Below the pieces are notes generated by a model that saw nothing but the letters and a program-made list of their open reading frames with translations, did no database searches and was not told the origin of the DNA. This document shows positions 44,294 to 52,321 of a DNA stretch of 63,306 nt, piece by piece. Numbering within the stretch: position 1 is the stretch's first letter; every line of letters begins with the position of its first letter. Location of the stretch: NCBI GenBank assembly GCA_964525015.1, contig CAZGFY010000009.1, positions 1-63,306 on the forward strand. The letters run 5' to 3'. Made by a program: the position numbers and the translations under genes. Origin of the DNA: RGIG3102 sp964525015. Lineage in GTDB: Bacteria > Bacillota > Clostridia > Oscillospirales > Ruminococcaceae.

Positions 44294-44609
44294 TCTCTTC
44301 CCCCCTTAACTCTTCAAATTCTTCTTTCATAATCCTAAAAATTTCATTTATGAAATCTTCTAAAACTTTTACTGTTATAATCGGTTGCAAGTATTTGGGC
44401 AGATATCCATTTAATTTACCCATAACATAACTCAGCCTTTCTTTTCCAATATTCGCCCCTATTATGTTTTCTTCTGCCCACAAAATCGCATCAAAAACAA
44501 ATTCTATAACCTCAGTTTTTGTAAAAGTTTTATCCAATATTACTTTAAGTATAATATATGATAAAGTTATAACTGCTATTATTGCTAATGTTATTTCTAT
44601 AAAATTCAT
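44280..44609 (-). CDS. Phage holin, LLH-like
   Basis: This 109-residue protein has one N-terminal membrane segment (ITLAIIAVITLSYIILKVIL), then a helical cytoplasmic part with VEFVFDAILWAEENIIGANIGKER-type features (VFDAILWAEENIIGANIGKE), which I recognise from phage holins of the LLH family. It would allow the neighbouring endolysin to reach the wall. Its ATG overlaps the stop of the accessory gene (ATGA), and it overlaps the next gene. The ATG follows GGGGG. Confidence 0.8.
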   Translation of the reverse strand: MNFIEITLAIIAVITLSYIILKVILDKTFTKTEVIEFVFDAILWAEENIIGANIGKERLSYVMGKLNGYLPKYLQPIITVKVLEDFINEIFRIMKEEFEELRGEENGNL

Positions 44610-44869
44610 CTAGTTCCCCCTTTATTGTTTTCTATAATTATTATCCTATTTTCGTGCTCTTGTAGCATTTTTGTGTTTTCGTTTATCCTTGTGTGAATCT
44701 TATCATGGCTCTCACTATTTTTATTTTCGAATTTTGATATTGTTTTTATTATATTATCAACGCTGAAAGTAAGGTTTGTAATAGTTGAATTAAGTTTTAC
44801 AATTGGTGAAACCACTGATTTTACAAAAGCTACAATTGTTATAACACTAGTAAAAACTATCCATTCTAT
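44606..44869 (-). CDS. Holin-accessory (XhlA-like) protein with an apparent AUA start
   Basis: This protein of about 87 residues has an N-terminal membrane segment (EWIVFTSVITIVAFVKSVV) and a C-terminal coiled coil (NSESHDKIHTRINENTKMLQ), as in phage lysis-accessory proteins. The first conventional start, GTG at 44815, would delete the membrane segment. Reading upstream, the frame runs through it to ATA-GAA-TGG at 44869, exactly where related proteins as I recall them begin MEW, 7 nt after GGGGTG and 2 nt after the endolysin stop. Another ATA two codons earlier follows an in-frame stop. AUA initiation or loss of ATG by a G-to-A change are the two readings. Confidence 0.65.
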   Translation of the reverse strand: MEWIVFTSVITIVAFVKSVVSPIVKLNSTITNLTFSVDNIIKTISKFENKNSESHDKIHTRINENTKMLQEHENRIIIIENNKGGTR

Positions 44870-44871
44870 TG

Positions 44872-45504
44872 CTATTCACCCCTTTTAAATATTAAATAAA
44901 TTATAAATTCAATAATTTTTCTAATAATACTTTTATCTTTTATAATATTTTCATCATTTTCATTAGTAATATTATCGCTATCTTTATTTTCAACAGTCCA
45001 ATTTAAGCCACCATCATCTAAAACCACAACATCAGCACCTAAAATAAACAAATCATTAATTGCTGCTTGATTTTCAATAATAAAAACCCCGTCGCCGTTT
45101 TGAAATTGGCTAGCCGATTTCCATCTTCCTTTTCCCGCTTCTATATGAACATGATTTAAAAATTTATTAGCTATACCTGAGCCCATTCCGCCTTCATCAT
45201 AAAAATAATCACCCTGCTTTAATATCTGATTTTCACAAGCGTTAAACTCATTATCGTGAATACATAAAAGTCTTAAATAATCGCTACTGCCATCTGCAAA
45301 TAAAACAGGCTCTAAGCTTTCTAGATACAATTCGCCATTTGCATTAAATCTTGTTCGCACAACTTTCATATCGCAAGGGCAATACAATTTATCAACTCCT
45401 GTATCTTTCCCGCCAAAATCTAATGCAAGTGAGCCTAGATGCGAGCCGATAAAGCTGCCTTGTGTAACTCTTAAATATTCCATAAAAAATTTTGCTTTTT
45501 GCAT
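44872..45504 (-). CDS. Phage endolysin, M23-like peptidase
   Basis: This protein of about 210 residues resembles zinc-dependent M23 (LytM) peptidoglycan hydrolases. The first ligand pair is in GSHLGSLALDFGGKD (His and Asp, about residue 22-29) and the HxH motif in NHVHIEAGKGRW (about 130). A C-terminal linker of about 60 residues ends in a hydrophobic segment (IIEFIIYLIF) that could touch the membrane. There is no signal peptide, in keeping with release through a holin. I use the second ATG (MQKAKFF), 12 nt after GAAAGGA, not the first, which directly abuts that site. Confidence 0.8.
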   Translation of the reverse strand: MQKAKFFMEYLRVTQGSFIGSHLGSLALDFGGKDTGVDKLYCPCDMKVVRTRFNANGELYLESLEPVLFADGSSDYLRLLCIHDNEFNACENQILKQGDYFYDEGGMGSGIANKFLNHVHIEAGKGRWKSASQFQNGDGVFIIENQAAINDLFILGADVVVLDDGGLNWTVENKDSDNITNENDENIIKDKSIIRKIIEFIIYLIFKRGE

Positions 45505-45547
45505 AAATCTACCCATTCCTTTCTTAAATTTTATCCTATAAAAATCT

Positions 45548-46384
45548 CTACTTTGTGTACTCTATTATAACCTGTGCCACATATCCATCAGTATTTATAT
45601 CTCGAAATTCAAGCCTAATATTATTATTAAATTTATCGAGTTCTAGAGTAACACCACCACTATTATGAAAATATATCGGAACTATTCTAGCTAAACTTTC
45701 TTTTATAATCATCCCTTGCATCATGACTACTGAACTTGCAAATTCAAAGGGAATTTCATTTGTGGTACTTGCGCACTCAAACACAATAACCCTTTGATAT
45801 ATTTCTTTTCCATCAATCCATAATTTATTAGTTTTTATTTCTTGTTGGCTATATGTAATTTTTGCATTGCTATAATTAGTAAAAAATATATCTCCTTCTA
45901 ATTCATCAAGGGTAAATTCATATAAATTCCCTTCCACTAATTCTATATCACTACCAGCACTAGATTTAATATTATAGCTTTTATCTTTTATTATAAAACT
46001 TGTAAACATTCCTGATTTACTAGCTTTAAAATATCCTTTTTTTCCACTTCCAACAAGCTCATTTCCAATTTGCTGATAGCTAAAAATCCCATTATCAGCT
46101 ATATCAACTGTTCCAGAGTTATCTTTATCATAAATGTTTTTTGCCATATCGCCTGCGCCAATTTCATTAATTTTTTCTGATATAGCTAAGTCAACATCGC
46201 CTTTAGTATAAACATTTGATTCAACGTGATTTAGCAAATCATTATGTTTATCTGCTATAAAATTGGGCAGTAAATCAAACCTTAGCTTATTTTCTTTTGA
46301 ATCTCCATCTAATAAATCACTCGCTGAAACTAAGCCATATCTCTCCTTATCCAAATCTTGAATTTTCATATTTGATAAATCCAT
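45548..46384 (-). CDS. Phage tail or appendage protein
   Basis: This 278-residue protein starts with a short helical region (MDLSNMKIQDLDKERYGLVS), then has NIYDKDNSGTVDIADNG (about residue 83-99), an EF-hand-like linker frequent in phage tail fibre and baseplate proteins, followed by a beta-rich C-terminal half that may be the receptor-binding part. I recognise no precise family. It follows the nozzle gene and precedes the endolysin, the usual place for an adsorption protein. The ATG follows AAAGGAGGAG. Confidence 0.7.
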   Translation of the reverse strand: MDLSNMKIQDLDKERYGLVSASDLLDGDSKENKLRFDLLPNFIADKHNDLLNHVESNVYTKGDVDLAISEKINEIGAGDMAKNIYDKDNSGTVDIADNGIFSYQQIGNELVGSGKKGYFKASKSGMFTSFIIKDKSYNIKSSAGSDIELVEGNLYEFTLDELEGDIFFTNYSNAKITYSQQEIKTNKLWIDGKEIYQRVIVFECASTTNEIPFEFASSVVMMQGMIIKESLARIVPIYFHNSGGVTLELDKFNNNIRLEFRDINTDGYVAQVIIEYTK

Positions 46385-46402
46385 ACTGCTCCTCCTTTCA
46401 TT

Positions 46403-48280
46403 TTAATTTTTAATATAGTTTATAGGTGTGTAGCATTTAATAAAATTGAATATACCAAACCCTTCATTAACCTTTTCATTAGAAAAAATAAATTGCAAAG
46501 CCACATATTTTTTTATTTTATGCCTTATAACAACAGTTCTTGCATTATCATTAGAAATAAAGGTAAATCTAGTGAAATCTATATAATTAAAATCTAAAAT
46601 CCCAGCTGAATAAGTTAATACATGCTTTTCTTTAGTATTTTCAAGTGTTTTATATCCGATATTAATTGATGAGCGAATCATCGGCTTTAAAGTTAGCACA
46701 CAGCCTTTTTTACTTAGTGTCTTGCTCATAAGTCCTAAATCATCATCATCCATTTTTATACTCCACACAGCCTTTATCGCCCTGCCATCATCTGAAAATC
46801 TATTCATTCCAATTTCGTTTGATTTAAAAACGCATATATTTCCATCATCATCACCAAAATATAATAAATCTTCTATACTCATAAAGCAGTTAGCCTTAAT
46901 TCCTTGCCAAAAATAAGCCTCATAAACAAAATTAGTTTGCATTTCAAGTTCGCTTTTTTGCCTTGAATCCAGTAGATACACATTCCCATTAATGCTAATT
47001 AAATAATAGCCATTCCAAACGTGTGCAACTGCATTTTCTAAATTTTCCTCGTTTGTAAGTTTGTTATCAATAAAATGCGAACGATTTTGAAGAGTTCGCT
47101 CGGCTGTTATTGTATTACTTGTAATGGCATAAACCCCATTCCTTGATAAAAACAATGGCTCATCAACAAGTTGTGCAAAGCTATACTGCGAAATCGCACC
47201 AATCCCTGTTATGCTTCCTTGCAAGGTAAAATATGTTTTATTTTCTTCGCCTATATAAGGAGTTCTTAAAAATATAGTGGTATCTTGGCTGTTATCTTCT
47301 TTAACAATGATTAAATGCTGTCCGATTTTACCATATCCCATGATTTTAGTGTTAGAATTTCCTATAATATTATAATCCGTTTCTTGAAAATAAGTTGGGT
47401 CGCCAGTTGAAGAAAACCAATCGTAAGCAGGATAATCTTTATTTCCTGTAATAAAAATCCTTGTGTCTGAGCCAAGCCCATAAAAACTATATATATTACA
47501 GCCTAAAATTTTATTTTTGTTATTAGCACTATCAACTGAATATGTTATAAAAACATTGTCTTCTCCTTCAACACTACTTTTTGTTGGTGCTACTTTGAAT
47601 ATAATTTTTCCTTTTTCTCTATCAACTGTAAACTGATTATTTTCGGTATATTCTGTTATCACTTCATTCGCACCCTTAATTTCAACTTTAACAAGGGTAT
47701 CATCAAGATTTTGAAGATATAAAAAATATTCTTTAGATATTCCATCAGATAAAAATTTTTCACACCTCTTACTTTGCAATAAGTTAACAGCTTCAAGACT
47801 AGTCCCTTCTCCTTTTGGAGATTTTGCAATTAGTGTTGTTGGTACATATGCTATATCATAAATATTTTCTATTTTCTCTTCATCCCAAACTAAAAATTCT
47901 CTACCTGTTAAAATAAAGGCTTTTGTTTTCTCATTATGCTCTGTGAAAAATATTGAAGATTTATTTTCTAACACTCCCTCATATATAACCGTGATTTCAC
48001 TATTATGTATTCTATATATCTTATCCTTTGCGTGAGCTATAATAATTTCTTTTTTCTCAATTTCGCCATTTGCCATAGAATAAATTTTTCCATCTAGCGA
48101 AAAAAGAGTTTTAAAACCAAATCGCTTTTCTGGTTGCCCTGATTTATCAGAAATCATATTCACGCTATAAGGCGAACGCCTTGAATCAACTAAGATTGCA
48201 TCTTGCGAAAAATCGACCCCTAAAAACTCATCATAAACCTTGGTTCTTAATTTTCTTGTAGGGCTAACTTTTATCGGCAT
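46403..48280 (-). CDS. Phage tail nozzle/stabilisation protein (beta-propeller-like)
   Basis: This 625-residue protein is the largest of the set. It starts with FLGVDFSQDAILVDSRRSPY and GQPEKRFGFKTL, typical of the propeller-like nozzle or stabilisation proteins of short-tailed phages (comparable in role to P22 gp10 or T7 gp12), and continues with repeated beta-strand blades such as IIIAHAKDKIYRI and GYYLISINGNVYLLDSR. Family identity is by layout and memory, not by search. Its ATG overlaps the stop of the connector gene by one base (TAATG) after GGGGTG. Confidence 0.75.
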   Translation of the reverse strand: MPIKVSPTRKLRTKVYDEFLGVDFSQDAILVDSRRSPYSVNMISDKSGQPEKRFGFKTLFSLDGKIYSMANGEIEKKEIIIAHAKDKIYRIHNSEITVIYEGVLENKSSIFFTEHNEKTKAFILTGREFLVWDEEKIENIYDIAYVPTTLIAKSPKGEGTSLEAVNLLQSKRCEKFLSDGISKEYFLYLQNLDDTLVKVEIKGANEVITEYTENNQFTVDREKGKIIFKVAPTKSSVEGEDNVFITYSVDSANNKNKILGCNIYSFYGLGSDTRIFITGNKDYPAYDWFSSTGDPTYFQETDYNIIGNSNTKIMGYGKIGQHLIIVKEDNSQDTTIFLRTPYIGEENKTYFTLQGSITGIGAISQYSFAQLVDEPLFLSRNGVYAITSNTITAERTLQNRSHFIDNKLTNEENLENAVAHVWNGYYLISINGNVYLLDSRQKSELEMQTNFVYEAYFWQGIKANCFMSIEDLLYFGDDDGNICVFKSNEIGMNRFSDDGRAIKAVWSIKMDDDDLGLMSKTLSKKGCVLTLKPMIRSSINIGYKTLENTKEKHVLTYSAGILDFNYIDFTRFTFISNDNARTVVIRHKIKKYVALQFIFSNEKVNEGFGIFNFIKCYTPINYIKN

Positions 48281-48879
48281 TAAATATCCACCCCTTTTTC
48301 TATCCTAGCTATATTAACTCCACCTTCTAGCTTTAATTTACTTAGTTTTAATTCATAATCATTGTAGTAGATATCAGCTTTTGTGGCATCATCATCCCTA
48401 TATAAATAAAAAGCTGCTAAAAGTGGTAACAACATTTTTACCCCAACGTCAAATTCAAAAACAAAATCATCATCTGTGTTTATATCAACCTGTGGTGGAA
48501 TGATTTCATAAACAAATGTATATAAGCCTTTTGAATATAAAATAACAGTGTTATTCAGTAGCTGGGTATAATCTTTATACTCTTCGCTTTTATCTAAAAA
48601 ATCATATCCATAATTTGTTTTTTGATATTTAACAGTTTTATAAATTGTATTTAATTTTAAATACTTTGAATCTGTTTTTTTAAGATTTATAGCGTCCGAT
48701 GCATTTAAAACTTCAAAATCCAAAGTTTTATAAAAAGGCTTGTATTCAAAAGATATCGCATTAATACTTCTATTTATTGCAGTAATCATTATATTTTCAT
48801 CTTCTGTATAACTATCATTTGTTTCAAATCCTAATGCGAGTATTTCATCCTTTAATTCTTTATATGTTATAATTTTCAC
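48280..48879 (-). CDS. Phage head-tail connector-like protein
   Basis: This protein of up to 199 residues has a helical start (TYKELKDEILALGFETNDSY), a beta-rich middle and a helical end (FDVGVKMLLPLLAAFYLYRD), as in adaptor proteins that extend the portal. Identification rests mainly on its place between capsid and nozzle genes. The only conventional start is GTG at 48879, but this GTG is part of the Shine-Dalgarno GGGGGTG. The codon six bases after it is ATA (48870), the same arrangement as in the portal and holin-accessory genes, so initiation may really be at AUA. Confidence 0.7.
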   Translation of the reverse strand: MKIITYKELKDEILALGFETNDSYTEDENIMITAINRSINAISFEYKPFYKTLDFEVLNASDAINLKKTDSKYLKLNTIYKTVKYQKTNYGYDFLDKSEEYKDYTQLLNNTVILYSKGLYTFVYEIIPPQVDINTDDDFVFEFDVGVKMLLPLLAAFYLYRDDDATKADIYYNDYELKLSKLKLEGGVNIARIEKGVDI

Positions 48880-48902
48880 CCCCTCTTTTTACAATATGAA
48901 AT

Positions 48903-49115
48903 TTATATATATTTTGCTTTTTCTAAAAGATTTTTAATATGTTTTGGAACGGTGTAATCTTTTCCTTTAATAAAAGTTTCCTCTTTTGAGTTAACGCAGA
49001 TTTTTATCTCTTCATCATTTTTATTTAGCGGATCTTTTGGGATACGAATTGTATATTCACCATTTGTGATTTTTGCTTTTTCATTTTTAGTTTTTGTATC
49101 TATAATATTATTCAT
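48903..49115 (-). CDS. Small protein of the phage capsid region
   Basis: This 70-residue, lysine-rich soluble protein (DTKTKNEKAKITNGEYTIRI, then DYTVPKHIKNLLEKAKYI) lies between the capsid and connector genes. I do not recognise it. Head-completion or minor capsid proteins of this size are usual at this position. The ATG follows GAAAGGA. Confidence 0.7.
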   Translation of the reverse strand: MNNIIDTKTKNEKAKITNGEYTIRIPKDPLNKNDEEIKICVNSKEETFIKGKDYTVPKHIKNLLEKAKYI

Positions 49116-49178
49116 AATTTTAATATTCCTTTCTTTTTGTATGGTGGCTTATAAGTAATAAGCCACCAATTTATTTTT

Positions 49179-50108
49179 TTAAACTGTTGCCGCTGTATCT
49201 ATTCTAACAATTGCCATTTCATTTAAGCGTTTAACTGCCATTAATGCTTTCCAGCCAGCTGAGGCTCTTTGCTCTAGTGGGTCAGCCGAACCTGATGAGC
49301 CTGCATTTTTAACAATAACTTTTGGGCTAGAAGAATTTCCGCCTTCTAAATCAACACAGCCATAGGCATCTTTGGCTACTATAACTGTTGAGTGAATATC
49401 GATATTATTAGCATTAGTTAACACTTGTGTGTTTGTAGTATCAATAAAACGAACACCATGTAGCTTTCCAATTTCGCCTTTTTCAATATTCACACCACCA
49501 TTGTATTTACTAACATCCTGCCAAAGTGGGTCTTTTTGCAAATCATAGGCAACATTATGATTAATAAATCCATAAAAATACCCGTTATCCATAGCTTTAG
49601 CATTTGCATTCCTAAGCGTTCTCACAGCTTTTTGAATAAGTTCTGCTGTTATAACATCAGTGCTTGTTAAATCGTCAATATCTGTTTTATTGTTTGGATA
49701 CTGAACATTTGTACCACTTGAAACTTCACGCATTGCAATAGTATCTAAAGTTAGAGCTGCCTGCTCTCCTAAAACTGCCGCTGTTTCAACTAAAACAGGG
49801 TCTACCCCTAAAAGATTTAATTTAGAAGAAATCTTAACGAAATCCCCGTATTCTTCTAGTGGCGCTGTAACATTTGTTATATCTAGTGCTTTTCCGTCTG
49901 GCGTTACTCCTTCTGTAAGTGGAGTTGTGCTAACGTCTAGAGAATTAAATCTTCTAAAGCTAACTTGTCCTCCATTATTTTTTGGAACCGTTCTTTTTTG
50001 CCCGTGTTTTAGCCAAACTAAATTTGGAACTAGTCTTTCTAAAAGTGTTCTATCATAAAACACTGCATTTTCTGTTGATAAATTTTGATATGTTTGAATT
50101 TCTGCCAT
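49179..50108 (-). CDS. Major capsid protein, N4-gp56 family
   Basis: This 309-residue protein matches the N4-gp56 family of HK97-fold major capsid proteins. The N-terminal half shows FYDRTLLERLVPNLVWLKHG, RTVPKNNGGQVSFRRFNSL, TPLTEGVTPDGKALDITNV and EEYGDFVKISSKL; the middle contains LGEQAALTLDTIAMREVSSG. The scaffold gene precedes it, as is usual. The frame is intact with a good AAAGGAG site. Confidence 0.9.
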   Translation of the reverse strand: MAEIQTYQNLSTENAVFYDRTLLERLVPNLVWLKHGQKRTVPKNNGGQVSFRRFNSLDVSTTPLTEGVTPDGKALDITNVTAPLEEYGDFVKISSKLNLLGVDPVLVETAAVLGEQAALTLDTIAMREVSSGTNVQYPNNKTDIDDLTSTDVITAELIQKAVRTLRNANAKAMDNGYFYGFINHNVAYDLQKDPLWQDVSKYNGGVNIEKGEIGKLHGVRFIDTTNTQVLTNANNIDIHSTVIVAKDAYGCVDLEGGNSSSPKVIVKNAGSSGSADPLEQRASAGWKALMAVKRLNEMAIVRIDTAATV

Positions 50109-50127
50109 AATTTTTTCTCCTTTAAAT

Positions 50128-50541
50128 TTACATTAGTTCTCCACGAAGTGCCTTTTCAACCTCTTTTAAAAACTCTCCTCGTGGCATTTCTTTATAGCGA
50201 TTTGATTTTTCAAATCCACTTGGCTGTGTAATATCTCCAATAATAGGCTGACTTTTTTTATTCTTATTTAAAGCCGATAACACAATATCAATTGGGATAT
50301 TCTGATTTCTAAGTGCAAAATATGTGTTTAAATCCATATCTTCTAAGGCTGTTATATTGCTATCTATGCTTTTAATCTCATTTAATTCTTTTTGCATAAG
50401 CATATTTACTAAAACATCCTTTAGTGCACTATTTTCTTTTTTAAGATTTGAAAACTCTTCTTGTAAGCTAAGATTATTTTCATTTCCCATTGTTTTTTCT
50501 AGCATTTCTTTTGCTGGTGATTGCATTTCTTGATTTTCCAT
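50128..50541 (-). CDS. Phage scaffolding protein
   Basis: This 137-residue acidic protein has a predicted coiled coil (LQEEFSNLKKENSALKDVLV, about 26-45) and a basic C-terminal end (YKEMPRGEFLKEVEKALRGE), the general form of capsid scaffolds whose C-terminus contacts the shell. The call also rests on its place between portal and capsid genes. The ATG follows GAAAGGA. Confidence 0.75.
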   Translation of the reverse strand: MENQEMQSPAKEMLEKTMGNENNLSLQEEFSNLKKENSALKDVLVNMLMQKELNEIKSIDSNITALEDMDLNTYFALRNQNIPIDIVLSALNKNKKSQPIIGDITQPSGFEKSNRYKEMPRGEFLKEVEKALRGELM

Positions 50542-50565
50542 TTCAATATTCCTTTCCTTTATTTT

Positions 50566-52086
50566 TTAAGCTTTAATTGGTGTTTTTACTGTGTTTTCCT
50601 CCCCTCTATCTTTTAAAATCCTTTCAAGGTCCGCCTTTGGTATTGAAGAATTGTTATCTAAAGCTGACACGTATTCATTAAATGTTATCGCCCCTTTAGT
50701 AAACAAATTATCTAGCGAAAGCTGCCTGCTTAGACGGCTGTAAGGATCGATTGGTGAAATATCAATGCGAAGTTCGATATCTTTATATAGTAAATCTTCG
50801 CTATTAATCTTTTGCCCCTCTTCTAGTAAAATACTATTTGGGCTATACACATACAGCATATTTTTCCATATCATTGCTGTATCTTCTAAAAATTGCTTAA
50901 AGGCTGAAATATGCTCATTCAGTGGCACGGCTGATTGGTCCCTTGCTGCTTTTATAGCCTCTCCGCTCGCCTTAGTTGGGTCTATTTGCCCAGTGGCAGC
51001 ATCTCCTGCCCCTTCAAGCTCTCTTGTTAAATTAATCAGTTCATTTTGTAAATACTGTGCATCAGGCGAAATCGAAACTGGTTTTAGATAATCAATAAGA
51101 GTATTAATTGGATTTTGCACCTGATTTTTAACTCCGATTAATCCGCCAATGCTATCTAAGTTTTCAATTTTCGAAACCCTATCTTTATCATAAACTAAGG
51201 TTGGATATGCAAATTTTTTAGTTATCAAAGCCCTTCTTGTTGCTGTTTTATTAACTTCGATTTGATTTTCTATTAAATTTTCAACCCCTGATAAGCCTCT
51301 TATTGAGCCTATCTTCTCTTCCCATTTCATTTGAGAAATTGGATAAACATTTAAATTCTCAATTAATTTTATTGGCGAATAGACAATATCTTTTGTACTT
51401 CTTAAAAAAACTAATCCCTTGCTTGTTTTTTCAAGATATAAAATACTTGTGCATTTTCCGTTTTCAGTGTGAACTTCATCATTTGCATTATAAAACTCTG
51501 TATCCGAAACTTCATCGGCACGAATTAAATCTATCTTTTCTTTAGATAAATTATTTTCTTTTGCAATCTTTTTAACATATTCAACAGGCACTCGCTCCTC
51601 TATTATTATGTACTCTTGCGTTTGTAAATCCATATTCTGCTCATTAGCAAAAAATATTTTACTAGTGTCGATAATTCTATTTTCAAAAATTAAATCCTTA
51701 CCTTCATTTGATAAAAAGCTATAAAGATAAACATCTCCAAAAATAAACCCTCTTTTTATAATATCCCAGCTCACCTTATCAAACTTTGCTTTCTCCCATT
51801 GCTTTTTTGAAAACTCGGTTAGATAATTTGAGATTTTATTTAGTTTTTCATCCTTACTATAAGTGTTAAAAACTATCTGCATTCCACTTTGGGCAATCAT
51901 CGAAATTTTATATCTTCCAATAGGCTTTATAAAATTTAAAGTGATTAAAGGGTGATTTTGTGTTTTAAATCCCTGCCACTGCCTGCCCTCATAAAAATTT
52001 AAATTCCTTTTAGCCAAATTAAATATATTATTTTTTCTATGATGTGAAAGCCCTTCTTCATATCTTTTCCAATATATATTTTCTAT
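50566..52086 (-). CDS. Phage portal protein with an apparent AUA start
   Basis: This protein of about 506 residues forms the portal ring. Signs are the N-terminal ENIYWKRYEEGL and FNLAKRNLNFYEGRQWQGF, the central ALITKKFAYPTLVYD, and LEGAGDAATGQIDPTKASGE with the long helix EAIKAARDQSAVPLNEHISA. The first conventional start (TTG, 52017) would cut 23 residues that look like the normal portal N-terminus. The frame continues upstream to ATA-GAA-AAT at 52086, 9 nt after GGAGG; an in-frame TGA lies just upstream. AUA therefore appears to be the start codon, or ATG has mutated. ATT at 52092 is too close to the site. Confidence 0.8.
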   Translation of the reverse strand: MENIYWKRYEEGLSHHRKNNIFNLAKRNLNFYEGRQWQGFKTQNHPLITLNFIKPIGRYKISMIAQSGMQIVFNTYSKDEKLNKISNYLTEFSKKQWEKAKFDKVSWDIIKRGFIFGDVYLYSFLSNEGKDLIFENRIIDTSKIFFANEQNMDLQTQEYIIIEERVPVEYVKKIAKENNLSKEKIDLIRADEVSDTEFYNANDEVHTENGKCTSILYLEKTSKGLVFLRSTKDIVYSPIKLIENLNVYPISQMKWEEKIGSIRGLSGVENLIENQIEVNKTATRRALITKKFAYPTLVYDKDRVSKIENLDSIGGLIGVKNQVQNPINTLIDYLKPVSISPDAQYLQNELINLTRELEGAGDAATGQIDPTKASGEAIKAARDQSAVPLNEHISAFKQFLEDTAMIWKNMLYVYSPNSILLEEGQKINSEDLLYKDIELRIDISPIDPYSRLSRQLSLDNLFTKGAITFNEYVSALDNNSSIPKADLERILKDRGEENTVKTPIKA

Positions 52087-52100
52087 CTTAATTCACCTCC

Positions 52101-52310
52101 TTATATTTCATTTAAATTGCCGTTATAATCGTCTATACTTTTTAAAACTTTCAAAAAATCATCTTCAAAATCTTCTTCTACTTGTTTATTCTCTAAAAAG
52201 TCAAACTGAGTTATCGGCTCGTTTTCTTTTAGCTTTCTTGCATCAATTAATCCTTGCCTATACGCTAAAATAATCATAATTCCTGCTAAAACCGAACATA
52301 TAAAATACAT
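52101..52310 (-). CDS. Small single-span membrane protein in the phage set
   Basis: This 69-residue protein has an N-terminal membrane segment (MYFICSVLAGIMIILAYRQG) and an acidic cytoplasmic tail. It lies between the large terminase and portal genes and its stop codon touches the portal Shine-Dalgarno sequence. I do not know its role. The ATG follows AAAGGAGGG. Confidence 0.7.
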   Translation of the reverse strand: MYFICSVLAGIMIILAYRQGLIDARKLKENEPITQFDFLENKQVEEDFEDDFLKVLKSIDDYNGNLNEI

Positions 52311-52321
52311 TTTCCCTCCTT

